Position numbers and translations under genes: made by a program | Shown: in pieces, positions 16,589-26,148 of the stretch | Layout: each line of letters begins with the position of its first letter | Position numbering within the stretch: the first letter of the stretch is position 1 | Origin: Sphingomonas lacunae | GTDB taxonomy: Bacteria; Pseudomonadota; Alphaproteobacteria; Sphingomonadales; Sphingomonadaceae | NCBI RefSeq assembly: GCF_012979535.1 | Contig: NZ_CP053015.1 | Location: forward strand, 2,108,001-2,172,000 | DNA: 64,000 nucleotides | Direction of reading: 5' to 3' | The notes under the pieces: generated by a model | What the model was told of the DNA's origin: nothing | Databases searched by the model: none | Seen by the model: the letters and a program-made list of their open reading frames with translations, nothing else

Positions 16589-17536
16589 ATGTCCCGCATG
16601 CTGTTCATTGGCATCAATTACTATGCCTATATTGGCAAAATCAGCGCGGCCTTTAGTCGACAGGGTTACGACGTTGACTATCGGGAAATTGAGGATGTAG
16701 GCTTTTGGTCCAAAACCCACAAAAAGCTGTCACCTGCTGCCTACAGGCGACGGCTGGACCATTATCATCTTAGCCTGATTGATGAGGCTGCAGCGACGCG
16801 TTACGACGTGGTTTTCTTCCTCCAGTGCCATCATTTCAGTTATGAAAATATGCAGCGTCTCCGGGCCAGCCAGCCTAAGGCGCGCTTCGTTCTGTATAAT
16901 TGGGACTCTCTCAGCACCCATGATTACCGTCCTTGGCTGACACATTTCGACAAGGCCGTGACGTTCGACCCCAAGGACGCGGCTGACCTGGACATCACCT
17001 ATTTGCCGCTGTTCGCGACCCGCGATTTCTTTGAAGTGGACCCTGCGGCAACCAAGGAATTCGACCTGTATTTTGTTGGGGCGATCGGGACTATGCATCG
17101 TTTCAACGCTCTTAAAAAGTTGCATGCCTTTTGCCGCGGCCATGGCATCCGAACCCATTTCCATCTGAAATGCAGTCCCGTGGTGATGGTCAAATTGCTT
17201 CTCGGTAGGCAGTGGTTGCCTGGTCTGTCGCTCCGCTCGATCGGGTTCGCTGACATCGTTCGCCTGATCGAGAGGTCCCGCGCTGTGTTTGATTTCGCCA
17301 ATCATGCGCAATCAGGCTATACAATGCGCTTCATCGAGAATATGTGCGCAGGTCAGAAAATCATAACCGAAAACGCCCGGGTCGCAGCAGAATCATTCTA
17401 CTCCAGGGACCGGTTTCTCGTGATAGACAATCTTGATTTTTCGGGAATTCCCGAGTTTCTGGCGGCGCCAGTTACCTCAGAGCTTGATGCCGAGGCTTTC
17501 TCGGTAGACAGTTGGACTCGGGACCTTCTGGAATGA
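16589..17536 (+). CDS. CgeB-like glycosyltransferase
   Basis: The protein (315 residues) resembles the short GT-B family around CgeB and Eps11J-type lipopolysaccharide proteins. FLQCHHFSYENM, LYNWDSLSTHDY (the Asp typical of these proteins), FDPKDAADL, LYFVGAIGTMHR and a late YTMRFIENMCAGQKIIT support this. It starts four bases after the polymerase stop and ends in an ATGA overlap with a small acyltransferase. The donor and acceptor are unknown. No membrane segment is evident, so it should work at the cytoplasmic face. Confidence 0.65.
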   Translation: MSRMLFIGINYYAYIGKISAAFSRQGYDVDYREIEDVGFWSKTHKKLSPAAYRRRLDHYHLSLIDEAAATRYDVVFFLQCHHFSYENMQRLRASQPKARFVLYNWDSLSTHDYRPWLTHFDKAVTFDPKDAADLDITYLPLFATRDFFEVDPAATKEFDLYFVGAIGTMHRFNALKKLHAFCRGHGIRTHFHLKCSPVVMVKLLLGRQWLPGLSLRSIGFADIVRLIERSRAVFDFANHAQSGYTMRFIENMCAGQKIITENARVAAESFYSRDRFLVIDNLDFSGIPEFLAAPVTSELDAEAFSVDSWTRDLLE

Positions 17537-17958
17537 TCAGGCTCTTTCTGTCCAAGATCGTCCAGCGGTTGCGCTATTATTTCTACCGCTTGCAAGGTTA
17601 TGATGTTCATATCACTTGCGAACTGGAGCGTGGTCTAAATCTCGATCGCTATTTCCGTCAGGGCATCCATGTCGGTGCGCACACCATCCTGACGTCGCGC
17701 GTGACCATTTTAAGCCATAAGCTGATTCCGCGAAAATCGCTGGGGCGCTATGATGGCGAGAAGGTGCACACTTATATTGGCGAATGGTGTGTGATCGGGA
17801 TTGGCGCGGTTGTGATGGGCGGCGTGCGGATTGGCGACCAGGTAGTTGTCGGCGCCGGCGCGGTCGTAACCAAGGATGTTCCGTCAAATTGCATAGTCGC
17901 CGGCAATCCGGCCAGGATCGTCCGTGAAAACATAACAATGGAGGATTTGCGGCTCTGA
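17533..17958 (+). CDS. Small hexapeptide-repeat acyltransferase
   Basis: A 141-residue protein of the left-handed beta-helix acyltransferase fold: IHVGAHTILTSRVTI, YIGEWCVIGIGAVVMGGVRIGDQVVVGAGAVVTKD in short hexapeptide steps, ending in AGNPARIVREN. A His in LSHKLIPRK may be the catalytic base. It overlaps the CgeB-like gene by four bases and probably acts with it, for example by acylating the same sugar. It is short, but complete for this family. Confidence 0.75.
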   Translation: MIRLFLSKIVQRLRYYFYRLQGYDVHITCELERGLNLDRYFRQGIHVGAHTILTSRVTILSHKLIPRKSLGRYDGEKVHTYIGEWCVIGIGAVVMGGVRIGDQVVVGAGAVVTKDVPSNCIVAGNPARIVRENITMEDLRL

Positions 17959-18007
17959 CTCTCGGGCAGACGTCTCTCTTTCCACTGCATCATTGGAACT
18001 TTTCCAT

Positions 18008-18745
18008 ATGAATTCACTTAGAAAAACATTGCTGAACGTTGCCAATTCCATTCTCAGCCCGTTTGGGGTGTCGCTGTATCGTAAGGGATGCGACATGGAA
18101 TCGGTGCTCAAGCGCATTTCGTCCTGGAACCCGAATTTCGGTACTGTCCTCGACATGGGTGCGGCCAAGGGCAACTGGAGTAAACAGGCGCTGACGCTAT
18201 TTCCCGATTCCCGCGTGATCGGTGTCGACCCTCTCAAGGAACGCGAACCCTATTTGTCAAAGGTCAAGGCTGCCTATCCCGACCGCTATGATTTCATCAT
18301 GGCGGTCGCTGGTCCGACCGACGGCGGCGAAGTCGAACTCGCGGTGACGGCTGACCTTGATGGCAGCACGGTTGATGGTCGTGAAGGTGAAAAGCGACTG
18401 GTGCCGGTCATCTCGGTTGATGGCATGGTTGCGCGTTTGGGCCTCAAGGGTCCCTTTTTCCTCAAGTTCGACACCCACGGTTTTGAGCGGCCGATCCTCG
18501 ATGGGTCGGAGGAAACGCTCAAACAGACCAAATATATCGTTATGGAAGCCTATAATTACAGGCATACAGCCGAAACCATGCTGTTCCATGAGATGATCGC
18601 TCACATGGAAACCAAAGGGTTTCGCGTTTTCAATCTGGTCGACATTCTCAATCGCGAATTCGATGGCGCTTTGTGGCAGATCGACCTGTTCTTCGCTCGT
18701 GCGGAGGACCCCATCTTCAAGAGCAACAGCTACCGACATGCTTGA
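18008..18745 (+). CDS. FkbM-family SAM-dependent methyltransferase
   Basis: The 245-residue protein has the FkbM signs: the SAM-binding DMGAAKGNWS, the acidic GVDPLKER that ends strand two, and FLKFDTHGFERPIL, which corresponds to the family's KIDVEGFE-type motif. Members O-methylate sugars in polysaccharides and glycolipids. The ATG at 18008 is preceded by TTGGAAC; a TTG five codons earlier is a weaker alternative. A 49-base gap comes before it, so translation may not be coupled on that side. It overlaps the following glycosyltransferase by 8 bases (ATGCTTGA). Confidence 0.82.
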   Translation: MNSLRKTLLNVANSILSPFGVSLYRKGCDMESVLKRISSWNPNFGTVLDMGAAKGNWSKQALTLFPDSRVIGVDPLKEREPYLSKVKAAYPDRYDFIMAVAGPTDGGEVELAVTADLDGSTVDGREGEKRLVPVISVDGMVARLGLKGPFFLKFDTHGFERPILDGSEETLKQTKYIVMEAYNYRHTAETMLFHEMIAHMETKGFRVFNLVDILNREFDGALWQIDLFFARAEDPIFKSNSYRHA

Positions 18746-19529
18746 ACCAGAAGTGCAGGCCGCAACGCCTGTGACACCAGACCATGCCCGCCCGGATGAG
18801 TGCGTGGATGCCATGGGTTATGCCGTTTACAATGGTGAACTGGCCGATATTCCCATGCGGCGCCCTTGTTCGACAATCCAGACCATCAGTCCGATCTCCT
18901 ATGGCAATGCGACCAAGGACATGCTGTATCGCGATGCCATGCAGAAGGCCGACTGGCTGTGCCTCGACGGAGTCTATTTCGGGCTGGCCGGGCTTCTCCT
19001 GAAGGGAAAGACCGTCAAGCCAAATCAGGGCCCAGACATTTTCTATCATTTGATGGACCGTCTGGAAGCACAGAAGGGCCGGGTGTTCTTCCTGGGTGCG
19101 TCAGACTCGACGCTGGAAAAGATGCGCGCGCGCGCTGCCAGGGATTATCCGAACATAACAGTCGGCACCTATTCGCCTCCGTTCAAGCCCGAGTTTAGTG
19201 ACGAGGACAACGACGCCATGATCAATGCGATCAACGCGTTCAAGCCGGACGTCGTCTTTCTGGGCATGACCGCGCCGAAGCAGGAGAAGTGGGGCTATGT
19301 CCACCGTGACCGGCTCGATACCTGCCTCGTCGCGGCCGTGGGCGGGGTATTTGACTGGTATGCCGGCAACCGGCCGGAAATTGCGGCCATTTGGTGGAAA
19401 CTCTATCTGGCGTGGCTGATCCGGACGATCGACAGGCCCGAATTGCTCAAACGCTATCCGATGATCGGCCTGTTTTTCTGGCATCTCCTTCTCGCCCGCA
19501 TCGGCATCAAAAGGTATCCTTCGACATGA
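18738..19529 (+). CDS. WecG/TagA/CpsF-family glycosyltransferase (GT26)
   Basis: A 263-residue enzyme of the family that includes WecG (UDP-ManNAcA transferase) and TagA (ManNAc transferase). Marks are the NQGPDIFYHL segment in the place of the usual GxD motif, VFFLGASDSTLEK, VVFLGMTAPKQEKW (the LGxPxQE-like signature) and AAVGGVFDWYAGN. The C-terminal basic and hydrophobic tail fits membrane association. It begins inside the FkbM gene (ATGCTTGA) and ends in ATGA with the oxidoreductase. The transferred sugar is unknown. Confidence 0.83.
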   Translation: MLEPEVQAATPVTPDHARPDECVDAMGYAVYNGELADIPMRRPCSTIQTISPISYGNATKDMLYRDAMQKADWLCLDGVYFGLAGLLLKGKTVKPNQGPDIFYHLMDRLEAQKGRVFFLGASDSTLEKMRARAARDYPNITVGTYSPPFKPEFSDEDNDAMINAINAFKPDVVFLGMTAPKQEKWGYVHRDRLDTCLVAAVGGVFDWYAGNRPEIAAIWWKLYLAWLIRTIDRPELLKRYPMIGLFFWHLLLARIGIKRYPST

Positions 19530-20593
19530 GCGACCCCAAGCTGAAAATCGGCATCGTCGGTGCCGGACGCATGGGCATCACGCACCAGTGTATCATCAAC
19601 ACCCATCCTGAGGTTGAAGTCGTTGCTGTCGCCGATCCATCGGCACTGGTGACCAAGATGCTGGCGAAATATGCGGGCGTGAAAACGCACAAGGACTATC
19701 GCACGATGCTCGACAAGGAGCAGCTTGATGCGGTGCTTTTGTGTACGCCCCCTGCGATCAATCATGAAGTGTTGCAGGCAGTGCACGCCAAACGGCTGCA
19801 CGCCTTTGTCGAGAAGCCCTTCGCACTCAATCCTGCGCATGGGGCCGAACTCGCAGCGATGTTTGACGGCGCTGGGCTGGTCAATCAGGTTGGTTACGTC
19901 AACCGGTTCAATGACATGTTCGTGAAGGCGCGCGAGATTGCGCGGTCAGGTCTTTTGGGTCGGCCGCTGCGTTTCCGTTCGGAAATGTACAGCAGCACCA
20001 TAGTCGGGGAGCAGGGTGAGGAAGGTTGGCGCGCCACACATGCGAGTGGTGGCGGGGCAATGTATGAAATGGCGTCGCACGCCATCGACCTGATCAATTA
20101 CATGTTCGGCAAACCCGACAAGGTGGCCGGGACCTGCCTGACCAAGGTATGGTCCAAGCAGGTCGAGGATATCGTCGCCGGCAGCTACCTTTACGACAAT
20201 GGGCTGACCGGCTCGATCTATGTCAACTGGAGCGACGAGAGTTTCCGCAAGCCGACCAACAAGATCGAGGTGTTCGGCACTTGCGGCAAGTTGCAGGCCG
20301 ACCAGCATGGCATGAAGCTGTTCCTGACCAAGGCCGCGCCTGAGCTTGGTTATGAGGCTGGGTGGAACCAAGTCTATATCACCGACGTCTTCAGCAATGT
20401 GCCCTTTTACCTTCGCGGTATCGAGTTCACGGCGCAGCTCTATCACTTCATCGACTGCATACGAGGACGGGCTGCGCAGCGGTGCAGCTTTGCCGATGGC
20501 GCTGCGGCGCTGGGTGTGATCCACGACATGTTCCGCGATGCCGCTGCGCTCGAAGCCGGACTTGGCCACGCAACTGAAGGAGCCGTGGCATGA
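19526..20593 (+). CDS. Gfo/Idh/MocA-family sugar oxidoreductase
   Basis: This 355-residue protein has the Rossmann loop GIVGAGRMGITHQ at the N-terminus, CTPPAINHEV, the conserved VEKPF with the catalytic lysine, and a C-terminal beta-sheet domain with HAIDLINYMFG, as in WlbA, WbpB and other NAD(P)-dependent sugar dehydrogenases. It could oxidise or reduce a nucleotide sugar or free sugar ring carbon. It overlaps the genes on both sides by ATGA. The tight link to the unknown gene after it and to the dTDP-sugar genes suggests that the three work on one sugar. Confidence 0.83.
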   Translation: MSDPKLKIGIVGAGRMGITHQCIINTHPEVEVVAVADPSALVTKMLAKYAGVKTHKDYRTMLDKEQLDAVLLCTPPAINHEVLQAVHAKRLHAFVEKPFALNPAHGAELAAMFDGAGLVNQVGYVNRFNDMFVKAREIARSGLLGRPLRFRSEMYSSTIVGEQGEEGWRATHASGGGAMYEMASHAIDLINYMFGKPDKVAGTCLTKVWSKQVEDIVAGSYLYDNGLTGSIYVNWSDESFRKPTNKIEVFGTCGKLQADQHGMKLFLTKAAPELGYEAGWNQVYITDVFSNVPFYLRGIEFTAQLYHFIDCIRGRAAQRCSFADGAAALGVIHDMFRDAAALEAGLGHATEGAVA

Positions 20594-21471
20594 GCCGGAT
20601 CGACCGCATCGTCTTTGGCGACAACCAGTTTTTCGGAATCAACCATATGAGTCAGGACAAGGCGCAGGCGCAGGCCGAACGCTTTGCCGAACTCGACGGC
20701 ATCTTCGAGGTGTATCAGAACGCCTTTGATGCAGGCATTCGCGCCGTGATGCTCAACAGCAACCATCGGGCAGGTGCCATCTGCGACCGGTTCCGCGACC
20801 GCAAATCCGAGTTCCCAGAACTCGCCTGGTATCCTTCAATTCCCTATCCGCACAAATATGCCAACCTTGTCGCCGAAAAGGGCATGGTTGGCGCCATGCA
20901 GGACATTTTGTTCTCGGATGGCGCCGGATCAGCGTTCGGCAAGATTGCCCGCGGCGGCATGGCGCTGGCGACGTTCGATGCCATCCGCATGATGAAGCTA
21001 CTCGTCGATCAGGAAATGTCGATCTTCAAGGGCCTCGATGTCCGGGTCGTCTTCCTGCAAAACATCGTCACCGACCTGGTGCTTGGCTATGATCAGGGCG
21101 AGGTGCTGGGCGAATATTGCGCACACATCCGCAAGAAATATGGTGCGTTGCCGGGCCTCATTACGCAAAACATGCCGATGCTGCGGGCCAAGCTGATCGA
21201 ATGGGGCATCCGTGATGTCGTCATCTGTTCGTCGATCAACAAGATCGGCTATCTGATGTCGCCCAATGTCGAGGCCTATGTAGAGGCGCTGGCGCAGAAT
21301 GATGGCGATGCCTATCCGATGATGGCGATGTCGACGCTGGCGTCCGGCGCGGTGCCGGCACCCGAAGCCTATGAGTTCGTCAACAAGCTCAATATCCAGT
21401 CGGTGGTGTTCGGCGCCTCGTCGCGCGGCAATATCAACCAGACAGTCGAATTGATCGGAAAGGGCGGCTGA
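20590..21471 (+). CDS. Unrecognised conserved-looking soluble protein (barrel-like)
   Basis: I do not recognise this 293-residue protein. It has no membrane segment or signal peptide. The beginning reads IVFGDNQFFGINHMSQDKA, and alternating strand-like and helix-like stretches (AVMLNSN, LAWYPSIPYP, VVFLQNIVTD, DVVICSSINKIGYL, SVVFGASSRGNI) suggest a TIM-barrel fold; the final FGASSRGNI resembles a phosphate-binding end strand. It overlaps the oxidoreductase by ATGA and is one base from the epimerase start. Function is not assigned; a lyase, isomerase or aldo/keto-reductase-like role on the same sugar is possible. Confidence 0.7.
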   Translation: MSRIDRIVFGDNQFFGINHMSQDKAQAQAERFAELDGIFEVYQNAFDAGIRAVMLNSNHRAGAICDRFRDRKSEFPELAWYPSIPYPHKYANLVAEKGMVGAMQDILFSDGAGSAFGKIARGGMALATFDAIRMMKLLVDQEMSIFKGLDVRVVFLQNIVTDLVLGYDQGEVLGEYCAHIRKKYGALPGLITQNMPMLRAKLIEWGIRDVVICSSINKIGYLMSPNVEAYVEALAQNDGDAYPMMAMSTLASGAVPAPEAYEFVNKLNIQSVVFGASSRGNINQTVELIGKGG

Positions 21472-21472
21472 C

Positions 21473-22603
21473 ATGGCTTTGGTCCTGATTACCGGCGGTG
21501 CCGGTTTCATTGGTTCGCGCCTCGCTCTGCGGCTGCTCGGCAAGGGGCACAGCGTCCGCGTGATCGACACGCTGTCACCACAGGTGCATGGCGATGATCC
21601 CGAAGCATCGGACCTTTATGGCGCCATCAAGGGCAAGGTCGATTTCATCCACGGCAGCGTTACGGACCGCGAGGCCATGACGCGGGCGCTTGCGGGCGTC
21701 GATGCCGTCGTGCATTTCGCGGCAGAGACCGGCACGGGTCAGTCGATGTACCAGATCGAGCATTATAGCGCGGTCAACGTGGGCGGCACGGCCATCATGC
21801 TCGATATCCTTGCCAACGCGCCGCATCAGGTGAAGCGCATGGTCGTCGCCTCGTCGCGATCAGTCTATGGTGAGGGCAAATATCTGACGCCCGATGGCCA
21901 GGCGGTCTATCCCGAACATCGCACCGCCGCCGATATGGAAGCGGGCGATTTTGCGGTGAAATATCCCGGTTGCGACAGCATCACACTGGTGGCGACCGAC
22001 GAGGAGTCGAAGCTGCACCCTTCGTCTGTCTATGGCATTACCAAACAGGTGCAGGAACAGATGGTGATGACCGTCTGCCCGACGATCGGCATAGAGCCGG
22101 TCGCTTTCCGCTACCAGAATGTCTTTGGCCCCGGCCAGTCGCTGTCCAATCCCTATACCGGCATCCTGTCCATCTTCTCGAACCTTATGCTGACCGGCAA
22201 GGACATCAACATATTTGAAGATGGGACCGAGAGCCGCGACTTTGTTTTTGTCGATGATGTTGTCAGCGCGACCGTGCTGGGTGTCGAGCACCCGGGCGCA
22301 GCAGGGCAGGTGTTCAATGTCGGAACCGGCGTCCCGACCAGCGTCATTACCGTTGCGCAGACGTTGGCGCGACTGCTCGGCCAGTCGCCCAAGATGACGG
22401 TGACGGGCAATTTCAGGCTGGGGGACATCCGCCACAATTATGCGGACATGAGCCGGATTGAACGGCTGCTCGGATTCACCCCTGAATGGGATTTTGAGCG
22501 CGGTATCGCTGCCTTTTCCCAATGGGTGCAGTCCACCGGCCCCAAGGCGAGCGGCTATGAAGCTTCGCTCGAGGAAATGCGTTCAAAGGGGCTGTTGAAA
22601 TGA
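21473..22603 (+). CDS. dTDP-L-rhamnose 4-epimerase-like protein
   Basis: This 376-residue short-chain dehydrogenase/reductase has [13 protein letters not shown], the [10 protein letters not shown] segment near residue 40, [24 protein letters not shown], a long insert before [12 protein letters not shown] (Tyr and Lys) and [25 protein letters not shown] and the mid-protein insert are features I associate with dTDP-L-rhamnose 4-epimerases (WbiB/Tll type), which make dTDP-6-deoxy-L-talose. rmlB follows in ATGA overlap, so dTDP-L-rhamnose would be at hand. A UDP-hexose 4-epimerase is the alternative. Confidence 0.75.
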   Translation: MALVLITGGAGFIGSRLALRLLGKGHSVRVIDTLSPQVHGDDPEASDLYGAIKGKVDFIHGSVTDREAMTRALAGVDAVVHFAAETGTGQSMYQIEHYSAVNVGGTAIMLDILANAPHQVKRMVVASSRSVYGEGKYLTPDGQAVYPEHRTAADMEAGDFAVKYPGCDSITLVATDEESKLHPSSVYGITKQVQEQMVMTVCPTIGIEPVAFRYQNVFGPGQSLSNPYTGILSIFSNLMLTGKDINIFEDGTESRDFVFVDDVVSATVLGVEHPGAAGQVFNVGTGVPTSVITVAQTLARLLGQSPKMTVTGNFRLGDIRHNYADMSRIERLLGFTPEWDFERGIAAFSQWVQSTGPKASGYEASLEEMRSKGLLK

Positions 22604-23667
22604 TCCTGGTCACAGGCGGAGCCGGTTTCATCGGCGCGAACTTCGTGCTCGAATGGTTTGCTGATCGCGATGAAGCCGTCATCAACCTCGACAAGCTGAC
22701 CTATGCTGGCAATCTGCAAAATCTTGCTTCGCTGGCCGGGGATGAGCGGCATCAATTTGTCCGCGGGGACATTTGCGATGGCGAGTTGATCGCCCGACTT
22801 CTCGCCGAGCATCAACCGCGCGCGGTGATCAATTTTGCGGCGGAATCGCATGTTGACCGCTCGATTCACGGACCCGGCGAATTCATCGAGACCAATGTCG
22901 TCGGCACCTTCCGCCTGCTGGATGCTGTGCGCGGCTATTGGAACGGGCTCGAGGGTGAGGCAAAAGCCGGCTTCCGTTTTCTCCATGTCTCTACCGACGA
23001 GGTTTATGGCACGTTGGCGGCGGATGATCCGGCTTTCAGTGAGAGCAATCGATACGAGCCCAACAGCCCTTATTCGGCAAGCAAGGCAGCGAGCGACCAT
23101 CTGGTCCGCGCATGGCATCATACCTATGGCCTGCCAACGCTGATCACCAATTGCAGCAACAATTATGGCCCGCTGCAATTCCCCGAAAAGCTGATCCCGT
23201 TGATGATCGTCAATGCGCTCGGCGGCAAGCCGCTGCCAGTCTATGGCGACGGAATGCAGATCCGCGACTGGCTCTATGTTGCCGATCACTGCCGGGCAAT
23301 CATGCGCGTGCTTGATGGCGGCAAGGTCGGGGAAACCTACAATATCGGAGGCTGGAACGAAAAGCCGAACATCGAGATCGTCAAGACGATCTGCGCGATG
23401 CTCGACGACGTGCGCCCGCGCAACGACGGTGCGTCCTATGCCGAACAGATCACCTATGTGACCGACCGTCCGGGCCATGACCGGCGCTATGCGATTGATG
23501 CGCGCAAGATCGAGGCGGAACTCGGTTGGCGACCGGATGAGAGCTTTGACACAGGCATCGCCAAGACCATCCAATGGTATCTCGACAATGGCAGCTGGAC
23601 CGAAGCTGTGCAGAGCGGTGCCTATCGCGAATGGCTTGACACAAATTACGCGGATCGCACCGGATGA
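22600..23667 (+). CDS. rmlB: dTDP-glucose 4,6-dehydratase RmlB
   Basis: RmlB makes dTDP-4-keto-6-deoxyglucose, the second step to dTDP-L-rhamnose. The 355-residue protein has [11 protein letters not shown], the [14 protein letters not shown] segment, HVSTDEVYG (catalytic Asp-Glu), [12 protein letters not shown] (Tyr and Lys), [17 protein letters not shown] and [14 protein letters not shown], all diagnostic. It overlaps the 4-epimerase and rmlD genes by ATGA. The order here is rmlB-D-A-C. Confidence 0.95.
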   Translation: MILVTGGAGFIGANFVLEWFADRDEAVINLDKLTYAGNLQNLASLAGDERHQFVRGDICDGELIARLLAEHQPRAVINFAAESHVDRSIHGPGEFIETNVVGTFRLLDAVRGYWNGLEGEAKAGFRFLHVSTDEVYGTLAADDPAFSESNRYEPNSPYSASKAASDHLVRAWHHTYGLPTLITNCSNNYGPLQFPEKLIPLMIVNALGGKPLPVYGDGMQIRDWLYVADHCRAIMRVLDGGKVGETYNIGGWNEKPNIEIVKTICAMLDDVRPRNDGASYAEQITYVTDRPGHDRRYAIDARKIEAELGWRPDESFDTGIAKTIQWYLDNGSWTEAVQSGAYREWLDTNYADRTG

Positions 23668-24557
23668 CCGCCATCCTGCTGCTCGGTGCCAATGGCCAGG
23701 TCGGCTGGGAATGCCGCCGCAGCCTGTCGCTGCTGGGTTCTGTCGATTCCCGCACCCGCATTGATGTGGGCGGTGACCTGACGCAGCCTGACGCGGTGGC
23801 GCAGCACATCCGTGACACGCGACCGTCGGTTGTCGTCAATGCCGCTGCCTATACGGCGGTCGACAAGGCAGAGAGTGACACCGACACGGCGCGGCTGGTC
23901 AATGCCACGGCGGTTGGCGCGATGGCAGGCGCCTGTCGCGAAGTGGGCGCGCTGCTGGTGCATTACAGCACAGATTATGTGTTTTCAGGGGAGGGCGATG
24001 CGCCTTGGCCGGTCAACGCGCCGACCGCACCGCTCAACGCCTATGGCCTGACAAAGTGGGAAGGTGAGGAGGCAGTTCGCGCCAGCGGCTGCCAGCACCT
24101 GATTTTCCGGACGTGCTGGGTCTATGCCGCGCGCGGCGGCAATTTCGCCAAAACGATGCTTCGCTTGGCGGGGGAACGCGAAGCGTTAAGCGTGGTCGCA
24201 GACCAATTTGGTGCACCGACGGGGGCGGATTTGATCGCCGATGTAACCGCCCATGCCATTATTCAGGCTCGACGCGAAGGGGGCAGCGGGACCTACCATC
24301 TCGCCGCGTCGGGTGTGACCAGCTGGCACGACTATGCCCGGTTCGCGATCACCCGTGCGCGCGCTAATGGCTGGCCGATCAGGGTTGCGGATGAGTCTAT
24401 CGCTCCGGTGACGACCAATGCTTTTCCCACGCCCGCGCGTCGTCCCGGAAACAGTCGTCTTGACACGACCGAGCTCCAACAGCGTTTCGGTTTGACCCTG
24501 CCGGATTGGCAATCAGGTGTCGCTCGCATGATCGACGAACTGCCGCTGCCGGTATGA
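23664..24557 (+). CDS. rmlD: dTDP-4-dehydrorhamnose reductase RmlD
   Basis: RmlD performs the last reduction, giving dTDP-L-rhamnose. The 297-residue protein has [11 protein letters not shown] for NAD(P)H binding, [33 protein letters not shown] (Tyr and Lys) and a substrate-region [14 protein letters not shown]. It starts in an ATGA overlap with rmlB; rmlA follows after 31 bases with its own GAGG site. Confidence 0.94.
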   Translation: MTAILLLGANGQVGWECRRSLSLLGSVDSRTRIDVGGDLTQPDAVAQHIRDTRPSVVVNAAAYTAVDKAESDTDTARLVNATAVGAMAGACREVGALLVHYSTDYVFSGEGDAPWPVNAPTAPLNAYGLTKWEGEEAVRASGCQHLIFRTCWVYAARGGNFAKTMLRLAGEREALSVVADQFGAPTGADLIADVTAHAIIQARREGGSGTYHLAASGVTSWHDYARFAITRARANGWPIRVADESIAPVTTNAFPTPARRPGNSRLDTTELQQRFGLTLPDWQSGVARMIDELPLPV

Positions 24558-24588
24558 TACCGATCACCAACCAGACAAGAGGCCAGAA

Positions 24589-25467
24589 ATGACAAGCGGA
24601 CGCAGGGGAATCATTCTGGCAGGTGGATCGGGGACGCGCCTCTATCCGCTGACGCAGGCTACATCGAAACAGATGATGCCAATTTATGACAAGCCGATGA
24701 TCTACTATCCGCTGTCGACCTTGATGCTGGCTGGCATACGTGAAGTGCTTATCATTTCCACGCCGCAGGATACCCCGCGATTCCGCGATCTTCTGGGGAA
24801 TGGCAACCAATGGGGCATGGAACTCTCCTATGCTGTCCAACCGAGCCCGGACGGCCTCGCGCAGGCGTTCATCATTGGCAAAGACTTTGTCGGTGATCGC
24901 CCGAGCGCGCTCGTGCTTGGCGACAATATCTTTTACGGCCATGATCTGGTGAAGTTGGTCCGTGCGGCCGACGAACGTGAGGAGGGGGCCACCGTCTTTG
25001 CCTATCGCGTGCAGGACCCCGAACGTTATGGCGTCGTCGCTTTCGACGGAGAGGGGAGGGCGAGCAGCATTGAAGAGAAGCCAGCGCAGCCCATGAGCCA
25101 TTATGCGGTCACCGGCTTGTATTTCTACGACCGACAGGTGTGCGATATTGCTGCGTCAATCAAACCGTCGCATCGGGGTGAGCTTGAGATCACCGACGTC
25201 AACCGCCGCTATCTCGAAGCGGGGCAATTGCAGGTCGAAACAATGGGCCGTGGCTTTGCCTGGCTAGATACCGGCACGCACGACAGTCTGTTGGAAGCAA
25301 GCCACTTCATCGGCACATTGCAAAAGCGGCAGGGCGTGATGATCGCATGCCCTGAGGAAATAGCCTTTGGCGCAGGCTGGATCAGCGCAGAGCAATTGCG
25401 CGCGCAGGCCGAGCCGCTCGCCAAGTCAGGTTATGGTGCCTATCTCCTCGGTCTGCTGGATCACTGA
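24589..25467 (+). CDS. rmlA: Glucose-1-phosphate thymidylyltransferase RmlA
   Basis: RmlA joins dTTP and glucose-1-phosphate to dTDP-glucose and is usually feedback-inhibited by dTDP-L-rhamnose. The 292-residue protein has [55 protein letters not shown] and [10 protein letters not shown], all standard. GAGG eight bases upstream supports the ATG. The stop is one base before the rmlC start. Confidence 0.96.
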   Translation: MTSGRRGIILAGGSGTRLYPLTQATSKQMMPIYDKPMIYYPLSTLMLAGIREVLIISTPQDTPRFRDLLGNGNQWGMELSYAVQPSPDGLAQAFIIGKDFVGDRPSALVLGDNIFYGHDLVKLVRAADEREEGATVFAYRVQDPERYGVVAFDGEGRASSIEEKPAQPMSHYAVTGLYFYDRQVCDIAASIKPSHRGELEITDVNRRYLEAGQLQVETMGRGFAWLDTGTHDSLLEASHFIGTLQKRQGVMIACPEEIAFGAGWISAEQLRAQAEPLAKSGYGAYLLGLLDH

Positions 25468-25468
25468 G

Positions 25469-26020
25469 ATGCCCTTTACCGTTACACCAACAAATCTTCC
25501 CGAAGTCCTCATCCTCGAACCGCGCGTGTTCGGCGATGATCGCGGCTATTTCTACGAAAGCTTCAATGCCCGCGACTTCGGCGAGGCGACTGGGCTATCC
25601 GTGGAGTTTGTCCAGGACAATCATTCGAAATCTGCAAAGGGCGTGCTGCGCGGTCTTCATTATCAGGTGCGGCAGACGCAAGGAAAGCTGGTTCGTGTCG
25701 TGGCCGGCGAGGTGTTTGATGTTGCCGTCGATTTACGGCAGGACTCTCCTCGTTTCGGCCAATGGACAGGTGTGCGCCTGAGTGCAGACAATCATCGGCA
25801 GCTCTGGATTCCTGCGGGTTTCGCTCATGGATTTCTGGTAACGGAAGGCCCGGCTGAATTTTTGTACAAGACGACTGATTATTGGTCTGCTCCGGATGAG
25901 CGCTGCCTGCTTTGGAATGATCCGCAGATCGGCATCGATTGGCCACTTGACGGGCAGCCGTCTCTCTCGCCAAAGGATATCGCAGGAGCTCTGCTCTCAG
26001 AGGCCGATCGACTGGGTTGA
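25469..26020 (+). CDS. rmlC: dTDP-4-dehydrorhamnose 3,5-epimerase RmlC
   Basis: A 183-residue cupin that epimerises C3 and C5 of the 4-keto sugar. FGDDRGYFYES, VQDNHSKSAKGVLRGLHYQ with the catalytic His, DVAVDLRQDSP, and WIPAGFAHGFLV are the expected segments. The ATG at 25469 sits one base after the rmlA stop; an in-frame start at 25367 would lie well inside rmlA. It is the last gene of the dTDP-sugar block; 128 bases follow before the ligase gene. Confidence 0.95.
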   Translation: MPFTVTPTNLPEVLILEPRVFGDDRGYFYESFNARDFGEATGLSVEFVQDNHSKSAKGVLRGLHYQVRQTQGKLVRVVAGEVFDVAVDLRQDSPRFGQWTGVRLSADNHRQLWIPAGFAHGFLVTEGPAEFLYKTTDYWSAPDERCLLWNDPQIGIDWPLDGQPSLSPKDIAGALLSEADRLG

Positions 26021-26148
26021 TTGAACCGCCTGTTAGCATCTGTAACCGGAGAGCAGAATCGGGCCATCCTTGTTGCCTAGTTTCGGCAGATGTGCAAAAA
26101 TGCTCTTGGGGCAACAGAATTGCGAATTGAAAAGATCTGGGAGCCCAA

